Positions 6,993-7,691 of a stretch of DNA of 7,691 bases are shown here, piece after piece. The position numbers and the translations under genes are program-made. The stretch lies in contig PWLT01000009.1 in the NCBI GenBank assembly GCA_003558415.1, forward strand, positions 1 through 7,691, in the 5' to 3' direction. The notes beneath the pieces were generated by a model that was not told the DNA's origin, made no database searches, and saw nothing but the letters and a program-made list of their open reading frames with translations. Origin of the DNA: Hyphomicrobiales bacterium (GTDB lineage Bacteria; Pseudomonadota; Alphaproteobacteria; Rhodobacterales; Rhodobacteraceae). Each line of letters opens with the position of its first letter. Position 1 is the first letter of the stretch.

Positions 6993-7691
6993 TCAGTTGA
7001 TCTTGGTGAGGCCGCCCTTGAGGATGAGCATGCCGCTGGCGTTCACCTCGGCCATGGCGCCCTTCACCTCAACCCGTGCGTCGGCCTTGATACCGATCTT
7101 CACGGACTTGATGTCGATCCCCGCTGGCGTGAGCTTGATGCTGGACGAGCCCACCTTCAATTCTATGCTCTGCGCGGCCTCGATCTTCACGTTTCCAGCG
7201 CTGGCCTTGAGCGTGTAATTCCCCTGGTTCAACGTAACGCTGGCATTGCCTTGGGAGATCTTCGTGTCATGATTGCCCTGGTCGAGCGTGACCTTCCGGT
7301 TGCCCTTGGACAATGAGAGCGAATCGTTGCCGGTCTCCAGCTTGGTATCGCGATTGCCCTGCTTGATGGTGACCGTCTCGTTGCCCTCGGTGATGGTCTT
7401 TTCACGGTTGTTCTTGACGGTGATGGACTGGTCGTTGCCGATATCCTCGCTGTCGTCATTCTCGACAACGCGCTGGAAATCCTTCTCGGCGTGGAAATAG
7501 ATCTCCTCGGCGTTTTTCTTGTCCTCGAATCGTAGTTCGTTGAAGGTTTCGCCGCTGCCCTTCGGTGTCGATCGGGATTTCAGGCCGCTCTGGGTCTTGT
7601 TGTCCGGTAATGAGTACGGGGGCGGGTTGTCGCCGTTATAGACGCTGCCCACGACAAGCGGTCTGTCCGGGTCGCCGTTGAGGAACTGAAC
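6993..7691 (-). CDS. vgrG: Type VI secretion spike protein VgrG (TssI), C-terminal part, cut by the window edge
   Basis: The frame is open from the window edge, giving 232 residues that belong to the C-terminal third of VgrG. It begins in the OB-fold exit with FLNGDPDRPLVVGSVYNGDN, followed by PPYSLPDNKTQSG, a hallmark of VgrG. Next come an acidic helix-like stretch (FEDKKNAEEIYFHAEKDFQR), ten nonapeptide repeats of the beta-helix needle, and the usual closing segments KVGSSSIKLTPAGIDI and LKGGLTKIN. VgrG trimers form the tip of the Hcp tube and carry effectors. The protein ends right after the canonical needle, so no C-terminal effector domain is fused to it. The N-terminal gp27/gp5-like part should lie beyond base 7691. 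An internal GTG at 7652 is not the real start. Confidence 0.95.
   Translation of the reverse strand, partial: VQFLNGDPDRPLVVGSVYNGDNPPPYSLPDNKTQSGLKSRSTPKGSGETFNELRFEDKKNAEEIYFHAEKDFQRVVENDDSEDIGNDQSITVKNNREKTITEGNETVTIKQGNRDTKLETGNDSLSLSKGNRKVTLDQGNHDTKISQGNASVTLNQGNYTLKASAGNVKIEAAQSIELKVGSSSIKLTPAGIDIKSVKIGIKADARVEVKGAMAEVNASGMLILKGGLTKIN
7170..7439 (-). repeat. Ten in-frame 27-base units encoding a Gly-Asn nonapeptide repeat in VgrG
   Basis: Ten consecutive nine-residue units each begin with GN (the second begins NN), for example GNETVTIKQ, GNRDTKLET, GNDSLSLSK, GNRKVTLDQ and GNHDTKISQ. The spacing between units is exactly nine residues. On the plus strand this appears as GTTGCC-like blocks every 27 bases. 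The alternating hydrophobic pattern fits the triple-stranded beta-helix of the VgrG needle, comparable to the octapeptide repeat of phage T4 gp5. Confidence 0.85.

Noticed and set aside
6618..7316. Plus-strand open frame of 232 residues opposite vgrG and the 194-aa gene
   Set aside because: It overlaps unmistakable VgrG sequence and carries no motifs of its own.
7170..7439. Regular 27-base periodicity resembling a CRISPR or other tandem array
   Set aside because: The units have no spacers, diverge at the DNA level and stay in frame inside VgrG, so this is a protein repeat.

Overview
The window reads as GC-rich bacterial chromosome. High third-position GC, GTG starts, dense gene packing and the protein families suggest a proteobacterium, most likely an alphaproteobacterium. 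That assignment is inferred from composition and gene style, because no taxonomic marker gene is present. Two convergent gene groups meet at about 4300-4376.

Left half (plus strand, about 156-4296): a compact four-gene cluster. In order it encodes (1) a small RsbW/SpoIIAB-type GHKL ATPase/serine kinase, (2) a STAS-domain anti-sigma-factor antagonist with the usual phospho-acceptor serine, (3) a membrane-anchored RsbU/SiaA-type PP2C phosphatase with a periplasmic Cache-like sensor and a HAMP domain, and (4) an exported periplasmic substrate-binding protein of the ABC_sub_bind type with no permease or ATPase beside it. Together they look like a complete partner-switching module: the kinase phosphorylates the STAS protein, and the phosphatase reverses this when its periplasmic sensor is stimulated. 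The substrate-binding protein may supply the ligand signal (inference). No sigma factor or other output protein lies in the window.

Right half (minus strand, 7691 down to 4377): the 3' part of a type VI secretion vgrG that runs off the window edge, followed by a 194-aa alpha-helical protein (possibly DUF6931), a T6SS-type FHA-domain protein with a long disordered linker, and an unrecognised 254-aa protein. This looks like an edge of a T6SS locus.

The main points of interest are: the partner-switching cluster beside T6SS genes, which include a phosphothreonine reader; the orphan binding protein linked to a Cache-PP2C phosphatase; the unrecognised 254-aa protein, whose four cysteines all sit in two Cys/His clusters; the 194-aa protein in the position where VgrG adaptors often lie; and an exact nine-residue repeat in VgrG. 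Non-coding stretches are short (all under about 160 bases) and hold only a weak promoter candidate and a GC-rich hairpin between the convergent groups.
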